From positions 19,052,533 to 19,116,532 of the forward strand of contig JAKZAP010000001.1 in the NCBI GenBank assembly GCA_023053575.1: DNA of 64,000 nucleotides, read 5' to 3'. Numbering within the stretch: the first letter of the stretch is position 1; each line of letters starts with the position of its first letter. A model generated the notes under the pieces. That model was not told the DNA's origin, did no database searches, and saw only the letters and a list, made by a program, of their open reading frames with translations. Source of the DNA: Branchinecta lynchi. Lineage: Eukaryota; Arthropoda; Branchiopoda; Anostraca; Branchinectidae. Of this stretch, positions 54,401 to 57,210 are shown one piece after another. Made by a program: the position numbers and the translations under genes.

Positions 54401-54569
54401 CTGCCCTTAGATACGTAAGAGAGTCTACGGGTTCTCCTGTTGATATGCGTGTTGGTATCCACACGGGTGCCGTCCTTGCTGGCGTCCTTGGGCAGCGGCA
54501 GTGGCAGTTTGACGTGTACAGTCGGGACGTGGAGCTGGCCAACAAAATGGAAAGTACAGGCTTACCGGG
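14857..54569 (+). CDS. ADCY-like: Transmembrane adenylyl cyclase, N-terminal half (5 exons found, gene continues past window)
   Basis: Converts ATP to cAMP at the plasma membrane, normally under G-protein control. Exons found: 14857-15435, 16396-16545, 44599-44710, 49505-49632 and 54411-54569. In order they encode a cytosolic N-terminus, six membrane helices, the linker helix ([15 protein letters not shown]) and most of catalytic domain C1a. C1a carries both metal-binding aspartates (YADIVGF and LGDCYYC) and the membrane-cyclase hallmark [10 protein letters not shown]. Junction phases agree for exons 1-2, 3-4 and 4-5. About 40-45 residues (the conserved LLLSxLP...NVS segment) are missing between exons 2 and 3, implying an unlocated exon in the 28-kb intron. 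The rest of C1, the second membrane domain and C2 lie beyond the window or were not seen. Resemblance to the AC3/AC8 type is an impression only. Confidence 0.93.
16396..16545 (+). CDS. Adenylyl cyclase exon 2: sixth helix and post-membrane helix
   Basis: 50 codons between TTTCAG and GTGAAA. The first 22 residues ([20 protein letters not shown]...) form the sixth helix. They are followed by [20 protein letters not shown], which matches the conserved stretch after the first membrane domain of animal cyclases. Both ends are phase 0. Confidence 0.88.
16571..16778 (+). repeat. Intronic direct repeat, unit 1
   Basis: Begins TCTATGCCAGTTTTGGTAAT directly behind exon 2. The same unit starts again at 16779. 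It contains the inverted pieces GATACCATGGTAACTG and GGTATCGGATACCACGG and a tail TATCCCCTCTCTTGTTCCAA. Period about 208 bp. Confidence 0.75.
17100..17292 (+). repeat. C-rich tandem array (ACCCCCCCCGGCGAA / GGTACCAACCCC)
   Basis: Irregular units of CCGGCGA, CGGTACCAAACCC and GACCAAAACCC separated by runs of up to 18 C. The right end of the host element (20170-20215) is the G-rich counterpart on the other strand, so the two ends could pair. Confidence 0.65.
17370..17700 (+). repeat. Fragment of the GGATCCC/VNTR repeat family
   Basis: Contains AAGACCAAAGGTTTCGATGG, GATCCCAAAA, ATGTAGGGCTAAAGAGCCCA and CTTTCGAGAGTTATAGTGCG. All are shared with the copies at 54764-55600, 57205-58130 and 58384-59003, but the central VNTR is missing here. 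Confidence 0.6.
17989..18157 (+). repeat. Two-unit tandem repeat at the LINE 5' end
   Basis: AACAAAAAACCGAATATTTG ... TTTGATGGTATG occurs twice with a period of about 87 bp, each unit containing three CCGAATATTTG motifs. The second unit runs straight into the LINE coding frame, so it may mark the truncated 5' end or promoter-like repeats of the insertion. Confidence 0.6.
18012..19766 (+). CDS. LINE reverse transcriptase ORF (partial, truncated at the N-terminus)
   Basis: Copies element RNA into DNA at the target site. The long frame extends upstream through the tandem unit, so real element coding probably begins near 18150 ([20 protein letters not shown]). RT motifs occupy roughly residues 200-400 of the frame, with YADD at about 385. 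No stop or frameshift interrupts the RT, so this copy is recent or has been kept intact by chance. No C-terminal zinc motif remains after the thumb region; the frame ends ...[11 protein letters not shown]. Confidence 0.85.
   Translation: MSEYLAEYLAQGLVLFLMVWYFLTKNRIFVRIFDRIFGPRFGPFFDGMKSSKSLFRKELRFHNDFIRDEIGYRISEDEDELWKFVRNKSHRKHPHDKSSLGADNWIAHFNGTFSRIDETIHCKLDSEFEEELSKHVISDIKIEVDDVKEAIRKLKSKKSLDCDGLHANHLKWASHNTIIMIASLFTFILKSGLVPSSFLKSTTTPLLKKGGNPNDCKSFRPITTSCQMSKLFELTLLPYFGSSNQGLNQIGFRKGLNIDVAHTLLSRILSSCSYSNRIYVLALDIASAYDSIIHAWALRSLLKNGVPVRIVLMLRRWFGASRIRVLWKGSFTDFDVVLNRGLRQGGILSPVIFNITIAACLDGVQSSFIYGKGILASLIAYADDILLISRSLSGLQNNVNYLVKSFNEYGLIFRPEKCQFMVFGPKPIEQISLSVSVRISNSILKPCESLRYLGIPYGPTLTLTRALIVKDVESRISASFGAVICLRDFLSRRNLAKIFNTVALPQALLASSFLPFLTLSNLSRIKTTFFNFGKFVYRFSKYQSSSFMMDNYGLKNHIDILKKKREIFFSKIYSIKHTLSDALR
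18150..19969 (+). mobile_element. 5'-truncated non-LTR retrotransposon with intact reverse transcriptase frame
   Basis: One open frame to 19766 encodes the fingers/palm motifs of a LINE reverse transcriptase: [37 protein letters not shown] and the catalytic AYADDILL, followed by a thumb region. The N-terminal endonuclease is absent. The 3' UTR ends in a short hairpin (CGCCAGCTTTGGCGG), ACAAATAAA and a (GAATT)n tail at 19941-19969. The tail microsatellite and hairpin are typical of target-primed elements whose RT recognises the 3' end. The clade (CR1/Jockey/R1/I side) is not resolved by eye. Confidence 0.9.
20511..21040. other. GC-richer segment with unassigned open frames on both strands
   Basis: A 152-codon minus frame (21010-20552) and a 122-codon plus frame (20638-21006) overlap here. 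Base composition is less AT-rich than the surroundings, and a short inverted repeat CACGGACTTG...CAAGTCCGTG lies at about 20823-20851. The plus frame ends [14 protein letters not shown], vaguely like the start of a THAP zinc finger, but too little is present to call it. Could be a decayed transposase remnant. Confidence 0.3.
21041..21147 (+). repeat. Two-copy tandem duplication (about 53 bp)
   Basis: The block TCAATTATTAAACTAAATAG followed by GCTATTCATATAA occurs twice in succession, differing at few bases. No coding role. Confidence 0.8.
21148..22100. other. Cyclase intron, no gene seen
   Basis: No supported feature apart from a C-run at about 21731-21745. Confidence 0.4.
22100..23344 (+). 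repeat. Diverged tandem repeats, then the interrupted dispersed repeat
   Basis: A unit with the blocks ACTTACAAGTC, GTGATAGAC, CACCGGAAACAAATAA and TACACCA..GCAAAAGTT appears at about 22140-22300, 22820-22940 and 22945-23060. From 23062 the sequence matches window positions 1-250. It stops at a C-run where the retroelement is inserted. Confidence 0.65.
23345..23649 (+). repeat. LTR 5' part (first 305 bases), plus orientation
   Basis: Begins TGTTATGGAGACATCCCATA and is near-identical to 28221-28525 and, inverted, to 24093-24395. It breaks off at ATAATTTATGGT, exactly where the truncated LTR at 28220 also breaks, and joins inverted LTR-end/PBS sequence (23650-23722). Confidence 0.85.
23723..24395 (-). 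repeat. Full LTR (673 bp), minus orientation, 3' LTR of the gag unit
   Basis: On the minus strand it reads TGTTATGGAGACATCC...CATCTTCTTAACA, with TG...CA ends. A polypurine tract lies directly upstream (24412-24396), which makes it the 3' LTR. Its length equals the inverted LTR at 28221-28893, and the two look nearly identical. Confidence 0.88.
24396..24412 (-). promoter_or_regulatory. Polypurine tract of the retroelement
   Basis: On the minus strand AAGGGGGGAGGTG directly precedes the TG of the 3' LTR. Such a tract primes plus-strand DNA synthesis in LTR retroelements. Confidence 0.75.
24798..26006 (-). CDS. Retrotransposon Gag-like protein (402 aa)
   Basis: Forms the particle that packages element RNA. 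The first 150 residues are Pro/Gln/Tyr-rich ([15 protein letters not shown] type). They are followed by a capsid-like region with the retrotransposon-gag pattern [20 protein letters not shown] ... [16 protein letters not shown] ... [20 protein letters not shown], similar in layout to Ty3-type gag. No CCHC zinc knuckle follows. The frame ends in hydrophobic sequence unlike Gag, so the C-terminus is probably degraded or fused to 3' non-coding DNA. No pol follows before the polypurine tract. Start: first Met of the frame, in the expected place downstream of the leader. Confidence 0.75.
   Translation of the reverse strand: MENFFDPSRFPAPRPQTSRPLASRLFFEDECSQQFDNPPAEPLSRWSQCMPDYRPQVPQYPAYQYPAHRADFHQPQEYHDHFYAQQVPTHPTNMYLPQTSFYGPQQYSQQFIHTRPSPPQPSFDTMPNCRPYAPAINPNPAPPQPAHQDLIVFNDPPAREENPEVTLARLRLKLEISKEIPTFNGETSAASWLEQARHKFSFCGVVAWPEQFAILSSRLVSPLTSWVESLDALQKVSWAAFEASLQLRCRGREEEFRLAEERVIYQPESMTPDLYGQLIQKSLDLRYSYTPADRTKSEVLRVYLTEFIRGLPVPYYDEVKRRSLTSLPQAIEVLRQVRADRSARDYHRVRRTSPFLLQVFFASRSYLRSLRQLTGVIFKIAAFLFPFPPKFLLVFPFSIFYF
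26007..27827 (-). other. Long 5' leader of the gag element
   Basis: About 1.8 kb between the primer-binding site and the gag start, AT-rich and without supported coding sequence. It includes the tandem array at 27050-27515. Leaders of this length may carry packaging signals; that is inference. Confidence 0.5.
27050..27515 (+). repeat. Six-unit tandem repeat in the retroelement leader
   Basis: Units of about 75-85 bases share CAGTCAGTGGCGCGACACAC, ACTCACATGTAGACCGGAAA and a purine-rich GGAGGAAAGGGGGAACGAAA stretch. They start near 27060, 27143, 27225, 27302, 27390 and 27472. Spacing and sequence vary little between the last units. Confidence 0.8.
27828..27845 (-). promoter_or_regulatory. Primer-binding site, tRNA-Leu type
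   Basis: TGGTATCAGAAGTGGGAT on the minus strand directly follows the LTR end. It complements the 3' end of animal tRNA-Leu (…ATCCCACTTCTGACACCA) with one mismatch. Confidence 0.75.
27847..28220 (-). repeat. Truncated 5' LTR of the gag unit (last 374 bases)
   Basis: Matches the 3' part of the full LTRs on the minus strand and ends TTCTTAACA at the primer-binding site. Its first about 300 bases, including the expected upstream promoter part, are missing. A plus-oriented LTR starts at the next base (28221). Confidence 0.85.
28221..28893 (+). repeat. Full LTR (673 bp), plus orientation
   Basis: TGTTATGG...TTCTTAACA, the inverted counterpart of 23723-24395. A primer-binding-like sequence (28895-28912) follows on the plus strand, so this LTR is oriented as a 5' LTR for an element that would extend to the right, but no such body exists. 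Confidence 0.88.
28894..28999 (+). repeat. Tandem LTR-end + primer-binding-site modules
   Basis: Three primer-binding-like blocks follow one another: TGGTGTCTGAAGTGGGAT (28895), TGGTCTCACCAGTGGGAT (28929) and TGGTGTCAGAAGTGGGAT (28970). Each is preceded by a TAACAA-type LTR end, and the series closes with TTCTTAACA. The third is an exact complement of the tRNA-Leu 3' end. Inverted versions of the first two lie at 23661-23722. Confidence 0.8.
29000..30235. other. Right flank of the retroelement, no gene seen
   Basis: 29006-29075 continues the split dispersed repeat (AACGAGGACAAAACC, AAGTGTTGCTGTCGCA). Beyond it no supported gene. A 143-codon minus frame at 29453-29022 has no recognisable domain. 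Confidence 0.4.
30236..30961. mobile_element. Inverted-repeat element hosting another element
   Basis: CTTGTCTCGGTCCTGTCT at the left and AGATAGGACCGAGACAAG at the right form inverted ends. A third related block GAGACAGGACCG lies at about 30353. A perfect odd palindrome CAGTTGAGTGACTCAACTG is at about 30319-30337. The TTAAAGGAC element (30452-30896) sits inside. Confidence 0.55.
30452..30896. mobile_element. TTAAAGGAC-type short inverted-repeat element, copy 1
   Basis: Ends TTAAAGGACACATGAA and TTCAGGTGTCCTTTAA. It is highly similar along its length to 43965-44419. Both contain the same minus-strand reading frame (NWLKNIxEEGxIGDIxSFLK type), but changes between copies hit amino-acid-changing positions freely, so I do not call a gene. 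Confidence 0.7.
31133..31632. mobile_element. MITE with about 60-bp terminal inverted repeats
   Basis: ACCAGTCAACC..GTTGCACCG, TCGTCATTTACAGTACCGAA and ATTATGCTTAGATG at the left recur inverted at 31572-31632. The interior has no coding frame. Confidence 0.7.
31905..32390. repeat. Minisatellite in inverted arrangement (CTCAAAATGCCCACGA unit)
   Basis: About 12 degenerate 15-17 bp units of CTCAAAATGCCCACG run from 31905 to 32175. After a unique spacer, the complement (TTTGAGTCGTGGGCATTTTG) runs from 32265 to 32385. The whole block could fold into one large hairpin. Confidence 0.75.
32577..32826. mobile_element. MITE with GTAACCCAAT tandem core
   Basis: Ends CAGGGTTGGTCACCAA and TTGGTGACCAACCCTGG are inverted repeats. 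The core is about 15 copies of an 11-base GTAACCCAA(A/T)-like unit, each strand biased. Confidence 0.75.
32827..33295. other. Cyclase intron, no gene seen
   Basis: No supported feature. Confidence 0.35.
33296..33480 (-). mobile_element. LINE 3'-end fragment with (TTAC)n tail
   Basis: On the minus strand: ACTCCGCTTTCTGAAAACGG, CGGGTTATAAATAAATTACT and a TTACTTAC tail. Upstream it shares GGCCAGGAAGCAGTG..GAAAGTCGTGCGCTGG (inverted) with 44925-45110. A shorter relative lies at 57110-57210. Confidence 0.7.
33481..34017. other. Cyclase intron, no gene seen
   Basis: Short minus frames only, without recognisable domains. Confidence 0.35.
34018..34110 (-). repeat. GCGAAACGTCCCC minisatellite, left arm
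   Basis: About six loose units of AAAACGTCCC(C/T)ATG. The complementary array is at 35228-35456, so the two arrays flank 34111-35227 as inverted repeats. Confidence 0.6.
34726..35101. mobile_element. CACTGTCA-type MITE, intact copy
   Basis: CACTGTCAGAAGTTTC at the left and GAAACTTAATTACAGTG at the right. The arms share AGATGCGCAGTTTCAACA and GTTATGCAT-type blocks in inverted orientation. It serves as the reference for the interrupted copy at 16904-20420. Confidence 0.75.
35228..35456 (+). repeat. GGGGACGTTTCGCTGG minisatellite, right arm
   Basis: About ten diverged units of (T)GGGGACGTTT(C/T)(G/T)C, including TATCGCTGGGGACGTTTC twice. A similar array appears at 63508-63590 and, inverted, at 34018-34110. 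It probably marks the ends of a larger element. Confidence 0.6.
35457..36255. other. Cyclase intron, no gene seen
   Basis: Open frames at 35617-36000 (minus) and 35789-36022 (plus) show no domain. A CTAAGCCCGCAAGTTT block recurs near 49795 and 52002 as part of a dispersed repeat. Confidence 0.35.
36256..36673 (+). repeat. 210-bp tandem duplication, frame-preserving
   Basis: GATTTCCGTCAAGACTATGT starts at 36256 and again at 36466. The two 210-bp units differ at only a few bases. Because 210 is divisible by three, one plus-strand frame of 125 codons runs through both. The encoded repeat (for example [14 protein letters not shown]) is not a family I recognise, and no splice or start evidence supports expression. 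Confidence 0.85.
36674..39016. other. Cyclase intron, no gene seen
   Basis: About 2.3 kb without a supported gene. An 18-base G run is at 38281-38298. Open frames at 38142-38715 lack domains or splice context. Confidence 0.35.
39017..39524 (+). mobile_element. AAGCATTGTCC inverted-repeat element, copy b (intact)
   Basis: 508 bp with ends AAGCATTGTCCAAATAGGTG and CACCTATTTGGACAATGCTT, about 21-bp inverted repeats. No transposase. It defines the family also seen at 6744, 52320 and 52845. Confidence 0.8.
39525..43024. other. Cyclase intron, no gene seen
   Basis: Holds a TATAAATA-containing stretch near 39830 of uncertain nature, a G run near 41398-41414, a hairpin GAATTTTCGCC/GGCGAAAATTC at about 41878-41900, and a single TTCGCCTCTGGCAC block at 42490. 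The missing cyclase exon should be somewhere between 16.5 and 44.6 kb, but I could not identify it here. Confidence 0.35.
43025..43196. mobile_element. CACTGTAAAAA-type MITE, copy 1
   Basis: Starts CACTGTAAAAAATTTCTCC. Arms share AAGTTAACTGCAGTATTTGC and its inverse GCAAATACTGCA. A central region of alternating AGAGATAAG(A/G)TT blocks is itself inverted. Confidence 0.7.
43282..43452. mobile_element. CACTGTAAAAA-type MITE, copy 2
   Basis: TA|CACTGTGCAAAG...CTTTTTACAGTG|TA, with the same arms as copy 1 only 85 bp away. The TA duplication places it with Tc1/mariner-type non-autonomous elements. Confidence 0.7.
43740..43964. repeat. Local direct repeat around the TTAAAGGAC element
   Basis: TATGCAGATACCGTCAGTTT and AATATTGATATTTGTTC occur twice here (43756 and 43917). 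The block ATGTAAACATT.TGCAGAAATC recurs beyond the element at 44462, so the element sits inside an older local repeat. Confidence 0.6.
43965..44419. mobile_element. TTAAAGGAC-type short inverted-repeat element, copy 2
   Basis: Ends TTAAAGGACTCCTGAAC and GTTCAGGTGTCCTTTAA, a 17-base near-perfect inverted pair. The interior closely matches 30452-30896. The TTAA at each tip may be the target site. Confidence 0.75.
44599..44710 (+). CDS. Adenylyl cyclase exon: C1a start with first metal aspartate
   Basis: 112 bp between TTTTAG and GTAAGT, reading [20 protein letters not shown] and on to RFDRLAH. The Asp in YADIVGFT is the first Mg-binding catalytic residue of class III cyclases. It starts with the last base of a split codon and ends phase 0. 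Confidence 0.93.
44778..44912 (-). repeat. Hammerhead-like repeat, single arm
   Basis: On the minus strand CTGACGAGGACCCTTACC, then AAGAAGGGCCGAAATATCGC, ending in a CGTTGAAAACATTGTT-type block. It matches each arm of the foldback at 50302-50573. The first stem base pair (G...C) and the complementary CCCTT/AAGGG are intact here. Confidence 0.65.
44925..45120 (-). mobile_element. LINE 3'-end fragment with (TTAC)n tail
   Basis: Same family as 33296-33480, including the inverted GGCCAGGAAGCAGTGGAGAA block and the AAATAAATTACTTACT tail on the minus strand. Confidence 0.7.
45226..46466 (-). mobile_element. 5'-truncated LINE, minus strand
   Basis: The RT frame begins in-frame before the first Met ([20 protein letters not shown]) at about 46460. 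The 3' UTR carries ACTCCGCTTTTGTTCATTTA then GCGGGTTAAAAAATAAATT and an (ATTA)n tail near 45226-45242. The 3' hairpin plus TAAA-microsatellite layout parallels the 18150-19969 element. Confidence 0.88.
45335..46408 (-). CDS. LINE reverse transcriptase ORF (partial)
   Basis: 357 codons in one frame: [23 protein letters not shown] and catalytic AYADDILL, followed by a thumb region ending [13 protein letters not shown]. The motif order and the [16 protein letters not shown] segment match the other LINE here ([16 protein letters not shown]), but overall divergence is high, so they are different families of the same broad group. The N-terminal endonuclease is missing. Confidence 0.87.
   Translation of the reverse strand: MSCNLSKVLEYVLLPSFSSAHFGENQLGFSSGVGCQQAHRVLANLLIDATKKGYELHLCALDLSKAFDSVVHSQALFSLFSHGINLSLVFLLRYWYANSFLRLKTDGVISDSKIPVRRGVRQGAVLSPSIFKLCISSVLSSVPTTCISQNVNISYIAYADDILLISRTRKGLSLSVSTVATNLSKIGLSLNLTKCEYLSFNSNSNSPLDCASFSVPCVPSFRWLGINIAKNLKSFRDQAVTDCKKKIQVSYSKIVANRGKYSRKSLAKLYSVFTDHSVLFLSGVYPILGRKDIRSLRSYYFRFSRFLLYLPPWYRNRNLISVFGLPDITGKLVELADKLPQTVKALPAHHGFVRLLK
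46720..48096. mobile_element. Larger relative of the TGGCACTTG element
   Basis: A run of diverged units with C-rich blocks (CTCCCCC...GTGGCCGAATC.GGTTCGGAC type) and the closing GACCGACAGACGGATAGAAG, ATATGGCACTTGG...GCAAGTGCCA. These are shared with 12364-13037. The left boundary is unclear. No transposase frame. Confidence 0.5.
48208..48244. repeat. Perfect hairpin, 16-bp arms
   Basis: GACCAAGAATAAATA and TATTTATTCTTGGTC face each other across a 5-base loop. No nearby gene explains it. Confidence 0.7.
48391..49160 (+). mobile_element. LINE C-terminal fragment with zinc motif and (ATTC)n tail
   Basis: The frame from 48391 ([20 protein letters not shown]) shifts after 48657. It continues as [20 protein letters not shown] followed by CDCRELR, a CxxC...HxxxC zinc motif known at the C-terminus of several LINE clades. 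The 3' end is AAATAAATCATTCATTCATT. A broken copy. Confidence 0.75.
49505..49632 (+). CDS. Adenylyl cyclase exon: C1a with second metal aspartate
   Basis: 128 bp between TTTTGCAG and GTAAGC, reading [20 protein letters not shown] and on to GLSMVKSI. The Asp in LGDCYYC is the second metal ligand, and the Lys in RIKILGD contributes to adenine specificity in the family. Ends two bases into a Lys codon completed by the next exon. Confidence 0.94.
50302..50573. repeat. Foldback element with hammerhead-ribozyme-like cores in both arms
   Basis: Two inverted arms (50302-50429 and 50451-50573) face each other across 21 bases. Each arm carries CTGACGA, a complementary CCCT(T)/(A)AGGG stem and GAAA (plus strand CTGACGA 50486-50492, GAAA 50514-50517; minus strand CTGACGA 50393-50387, GAAA 50361-50358). 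CUGANGA and GAAA separated by a stem are the hammerhead core. Stem III and the cleavage site (candidate GTATC near 50544-50548) fit poorly, so activity is unproven. Confidence 0.6.
50884..51983. mobile_element. 1.1-kb element with 18-bp perfect inverted ends
   Basis: AAGGACCGTTCAAGCTTA at 50884-50901 and its exact complement at 51966-51983. The interior holds two LINE 3' remnants, one ending in an ATTC run near 51338-51354 and one at 51488-51964. No transposase. Confidence 0.7.
51488..51964 (+). mobile_element. LINE C-terminal fragment, second copy
   Basis: [20 protein letters not shown] ... [20 protein letters not shown] matches the zinc region of 48391-49160. After a stop and frame changes, KEIFG...MVKGW matches EIFG...IIKTM there. 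It ends TAAATTCATTCATTCAT. Degenerate. Confidence 0.7.
52320..52844 (-). mobile_element. AAGCATTGTCC element, copy c
   Basis: Reverse-oriented copy of 39017-39524, lacking part of one terminal repeat. It abuts copy d directly, so the right end here is only ACACCTTGTA. Confidence 0.75.
52845..53390 (-). mobile_element. AAGCATTGTCC element, copy d
   Basis: Starts AAGCATTGTCCAAATAGGTG and ends CACCTATTTGGACAATGCTT. Immediately downstream of copy c in the same orientation. Interior matches (for example AACAAAGTATAACTTTACTG, GAAGAAAAGTTGTTTC). Confidence 0.78.
53391..54410. other. Cyclase intron, no gene seen
   Basis: Contains one AAATCTCGCCCGCGGCGCC block at about 53887, related to the 8305-8965 array, and an inverted pair TTGGTCCGAGTTTAACC/GGTTAAACTCGGACCAA-like near 53970-53995. 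No gene. Confidence 0.35.
54411..54569 (+). CDS. Adenylyl cyclase exon: C1a, [10 protein letters not shown] segment
   Basis: 159 bp between CCCTTAG and GTAAGT, reading [20 protein letters not shown], then [20 protein letters not shown] and [10 protein letters not shown]. This is the strongly conserved second half of C1a. It ends two bases into a Gly codon, where the family continues with R/K-VHI(S/T). I did not find that continuation in the remaining 9.4 kb. Confidence 0.94.
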
Positions 54570-54763
54570 GTAAGTAGTCTACATGGGGGCGAAAAGATAG
54601 GGTACCGGACTACTAGGGTGTTGAGGCCCTCCCGTAATGGGTGTTCTCGGCAGTGCAAAGGCTATACTAACATTCAAATGCAGAGGGACTGAGGTGTAAC
54701 ATTTCGCCGGTCAAATTTGTGGGCTTGTTATGGTGGTGCCCTACAGTCATCGTCACAGGCTTA

Positions 54764-55600
54764 TGGATCAAGACCAAACGTTTCGATGGGATCCCAAAAA
54801 TTTAATATTTGATCCAGTCTAAAAGATTAAGGCCAATGGTCATCATCTGAGAAGACTAAGTTTAGATATTGATTCAGCATGTGTGTTTACCCTATATCCT
54901 ACGTCGTATCTACTGTTTGAAACTGATCAAAACTTCCTACCTTATTTCTGCCAAATTTCTGGTTTCGGCCGGATTCCCGGAGAACTACTTGTCTGGCAAA
55001 AACTACAGCTCATACACAAATTCAGCATATCTTCTTACCCCTACACCGAACATCGAATCAACTTGAGATTAAAAATTCGGCTACTCTCAACAAATTTTTG
55101 CAACTATCTCACCCCTACATCGTACATCTAATCAAATTCGGATAAACTTTTACACTTTCCATATTTTCCGGTTTGGCCGGATTCCGGGTGAACTAGTAGT
55201 CCGGCGAGAACAAAATTTTCATATTCGGAATCAGCATGTCACCTTACACCTTACTCGAACCTCTAGTCAACTTCTGATTAAACCTTTACTTTTTAAAGAT
55301 TTTCCGGTTTTGGCCGGATTCTGGTCGAATTATTTGTCCGGTAAAAAAAATAGTTTGCATATTCGGATTCAGCATGTCTTCTTACCCCTACATAGACTAT
55401 CTAATTTGCTTTTAAAAGTATTGTTTTTCGCCCCTTTATTTGAAACCACTCCCCCAACCCCAAATGTAGGGACACAGAGCTCATATCTTCGGACCCAAAC
55501 AGTCCTCGTGCCAAATTTGAATAAAATATCTCAACCGCTTCGAGAGTTATCGTGCTAACAGACAGACATACGGACGGGTAGACGGAGGATATAGTCTTTG
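54764..55600 (+). repeat. GGATCCC/VNTR repeat, copy A
   Basis: Begins GGATCAAGACCAAACGTTTC, GATGGGATCCCAAAAAT. It contains three to four about 110-base units with TTCCGG(TTTT)GGCCGGATTC, AACTACTTGTC.GGCGAGAA and CAGCATGTCTTCTTACCCCT, and ends in TTCGAGAGTTATCGTGCTAA and an ACAGACGG run. Confidence 0.7.
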
Positions 55601-55864
55601 CTACTTTTTGTTACGTGTGAGTTTGGAGAAAGTGTGAAAAAAAAAATTTCATCGTCGGACAAAGAGATAGAGCCCCAATCTCTCGTCTTAAGCGGTGCAT
55701 TTGGTCAGCGCCAATCCCGTTTCACTTTTGGGAAGTCCCATAGTTTTTCGAACAGAACAAGTCCCAAGATCATTTTTTTTTTATAAGAATCAAATACGCT
55801 TTTATTGAAACCAAAATAAAATGTGATGGGCTTCTTCACTGGCGTTTCTTCCACCCCTTTCCTC

Positions 55865-56728
55865 CTAACCGCTTCTTTTCGCTTTCTTTTCTTTCGCAGC
55901 CTTTTGAGCCACAGTCTCCTTGACAAGTGTCGGAGGCTGCAGGGAATCTGTCTCAACAGAACCGGCCACAACTCCCAGTAAGGCCTGTTCGGGCTTGGTA
56001 TATCCTACTTGCTCAGGTTTGACAGCTGTGCCTGCAACTTGCTCATAAACCTCTTCACAAGGTACTTCTTCGTTCTCATGAAGAGCGGAAATTATCTCGG
56101 GTTCTTTGTGACTCTCTACCATTTCTCCCGCCTCGGGCTCGATAGGCATCACCTGCTCTGCTACGTCTACGCTTACGGTGTTGTACGGCTTTGCAGCCTG
56201 TTCTGCCACTTCTTCACTTATTTGGCCGGGGTGTTCTTCCAAACAGTCCGGGGTATCTTGAGGATCGGAAACTATATTTGGCATCTCTTGCTGCGAGTCC
56301 CCGCCCTGTCCTATTTGCTCTTGAGACGAAACCAGTTCAGGCTTGGTATATCCTACTGCTGCAGATTGGGCTATCACGTCTTGGTTGCTCCCTTGTGGTA
56401 CTTGTGCAGCCACCTCCACGACCTGTTCTGCTACTTCTACATTTATTTGGCTGGGGTGGTCTTCTAAACAGTCCGAATCTTGAGGATCGGAAACTATGGG
56501 CATCTCTTGCTGTGGAACAATCTGCTGAGGGCGCGGTGCGTACTGATGCACGGGAGCATACATGGGTATGACCATTGGCGGCGGTTTAATTGCCATTGCC
56601 ATGAAGTACTCCATAACGTCATGAGCCGGTGTGTTATACGTAGAATGACCATAGTAACCGTGCTGCGGTGCTACTAGTTGCGCCATCTGCTTTGGAGGCA
56701 GGTCATCCGCAATAATAATCAGCGTCAT
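55865..56728 (-). CDS. Unrecognised repetitive acidic protein, possible retrocopy
   Basis: 287 codons from the first Met; the frame stays open to 56797 upstream (ATIYSHPLPVPEPNLDEEK precedes the Met), so the 5' end may be missing. The product is Pro/Gln/Glu/Val-rich, with two internal repeats: EMPIVSDPQDSDCLEDHPSQ versus EMPNIVSDPQDTPDCLEEHP, and GYTKPE twice. It ends with a basic AKEKKAKRSG. No known domain. A minus-strand AATAAA follows the stop (about 55800), and an A10 tract lies about 20 nt after it, the layout of a reverse-transcribed mRNA. Base composition is richer in G+C than the neighbours. It could also be a 3' exon of a gene on the opposite strand: a TTCTTAGATTCTAG acceptor-like site lies at its upstream edge. 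Confidence 0.55.
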   Translation of the reverse strand: MTLIIIADDLPPKQMAQLVAPQHGYYGHSTYNTPAHDVMEYFMAMAIKPPPMVIPMYAPVHQYAPRPQQIVPQQEMPIVSDPQDSDCLEDHPSQINVEVAEQVVEVAAQVPQGSNQDVIAQSAAVGYTKPELVSSQEQIGQGGDSQQEMPNIVSDPQDTPDCLEEHPGQISEEVAEQAAKPYNTVSVDVAEQVMPIEPEAGEMVESHKEPEIISALHENEEVPCEEVYEQVAGTAVKPEQVGYTKPEQALLGVVAGSVETDSLQPPTLVKETVAQKAAKEKKAKRSG

Positions 56729-57109
56729 TTTTTCCTCATCAAGGTTTGGTTCGGGAACCGGTAGCGGATGAGAGTAGATGGTTGCAACACCTAGAATCTA
56801 AGAAACGCTCTAAAGCTAAGTTCGAATCTCGATGGATGCTATGAAAATCGGCTTAGACCAGTTGCGTGTCTTTCCTTAGTACGTGATGTACATTTACTCC
56901 AAATGCTCCCATTCGAGCACAGCCGGTTACTCGCTGATAGCTTTTGACGCAAATCCTAACGTTATCGTTTTGCCCAATAGCCAGTAAATATCCGTTTAGA
57001 AGATATAAACTTAACAATTTCTTTTTCCAATTTTCATTTTTTGTCTTTGTTCGCATAACACATTTGTGACAGCCTAGCATCCTGTTTTATAATGTAACCT
57101 CGTCAGATC

Positions 57110-57210
57110 TGAGTAAGTAAGTAAGTAATTTATTTATTTATGACCCGCCATTTTGGAAAAGCGGAGTAATTGAAGAAAATAAACAAAACACATAAACACA
57201 TAGGACAACC
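57110..57210 (-). mobile_element. Short LINE 3'-end fragment with (TTAC)n tail
   Basis: TCAATTACTCCGCTTTTCCA on the minus strand, followed by CGGGTCATAAATAAATAAAT and TTACTTAC. Third member of the family at 33296 and 44925. Confidence 0.65.
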
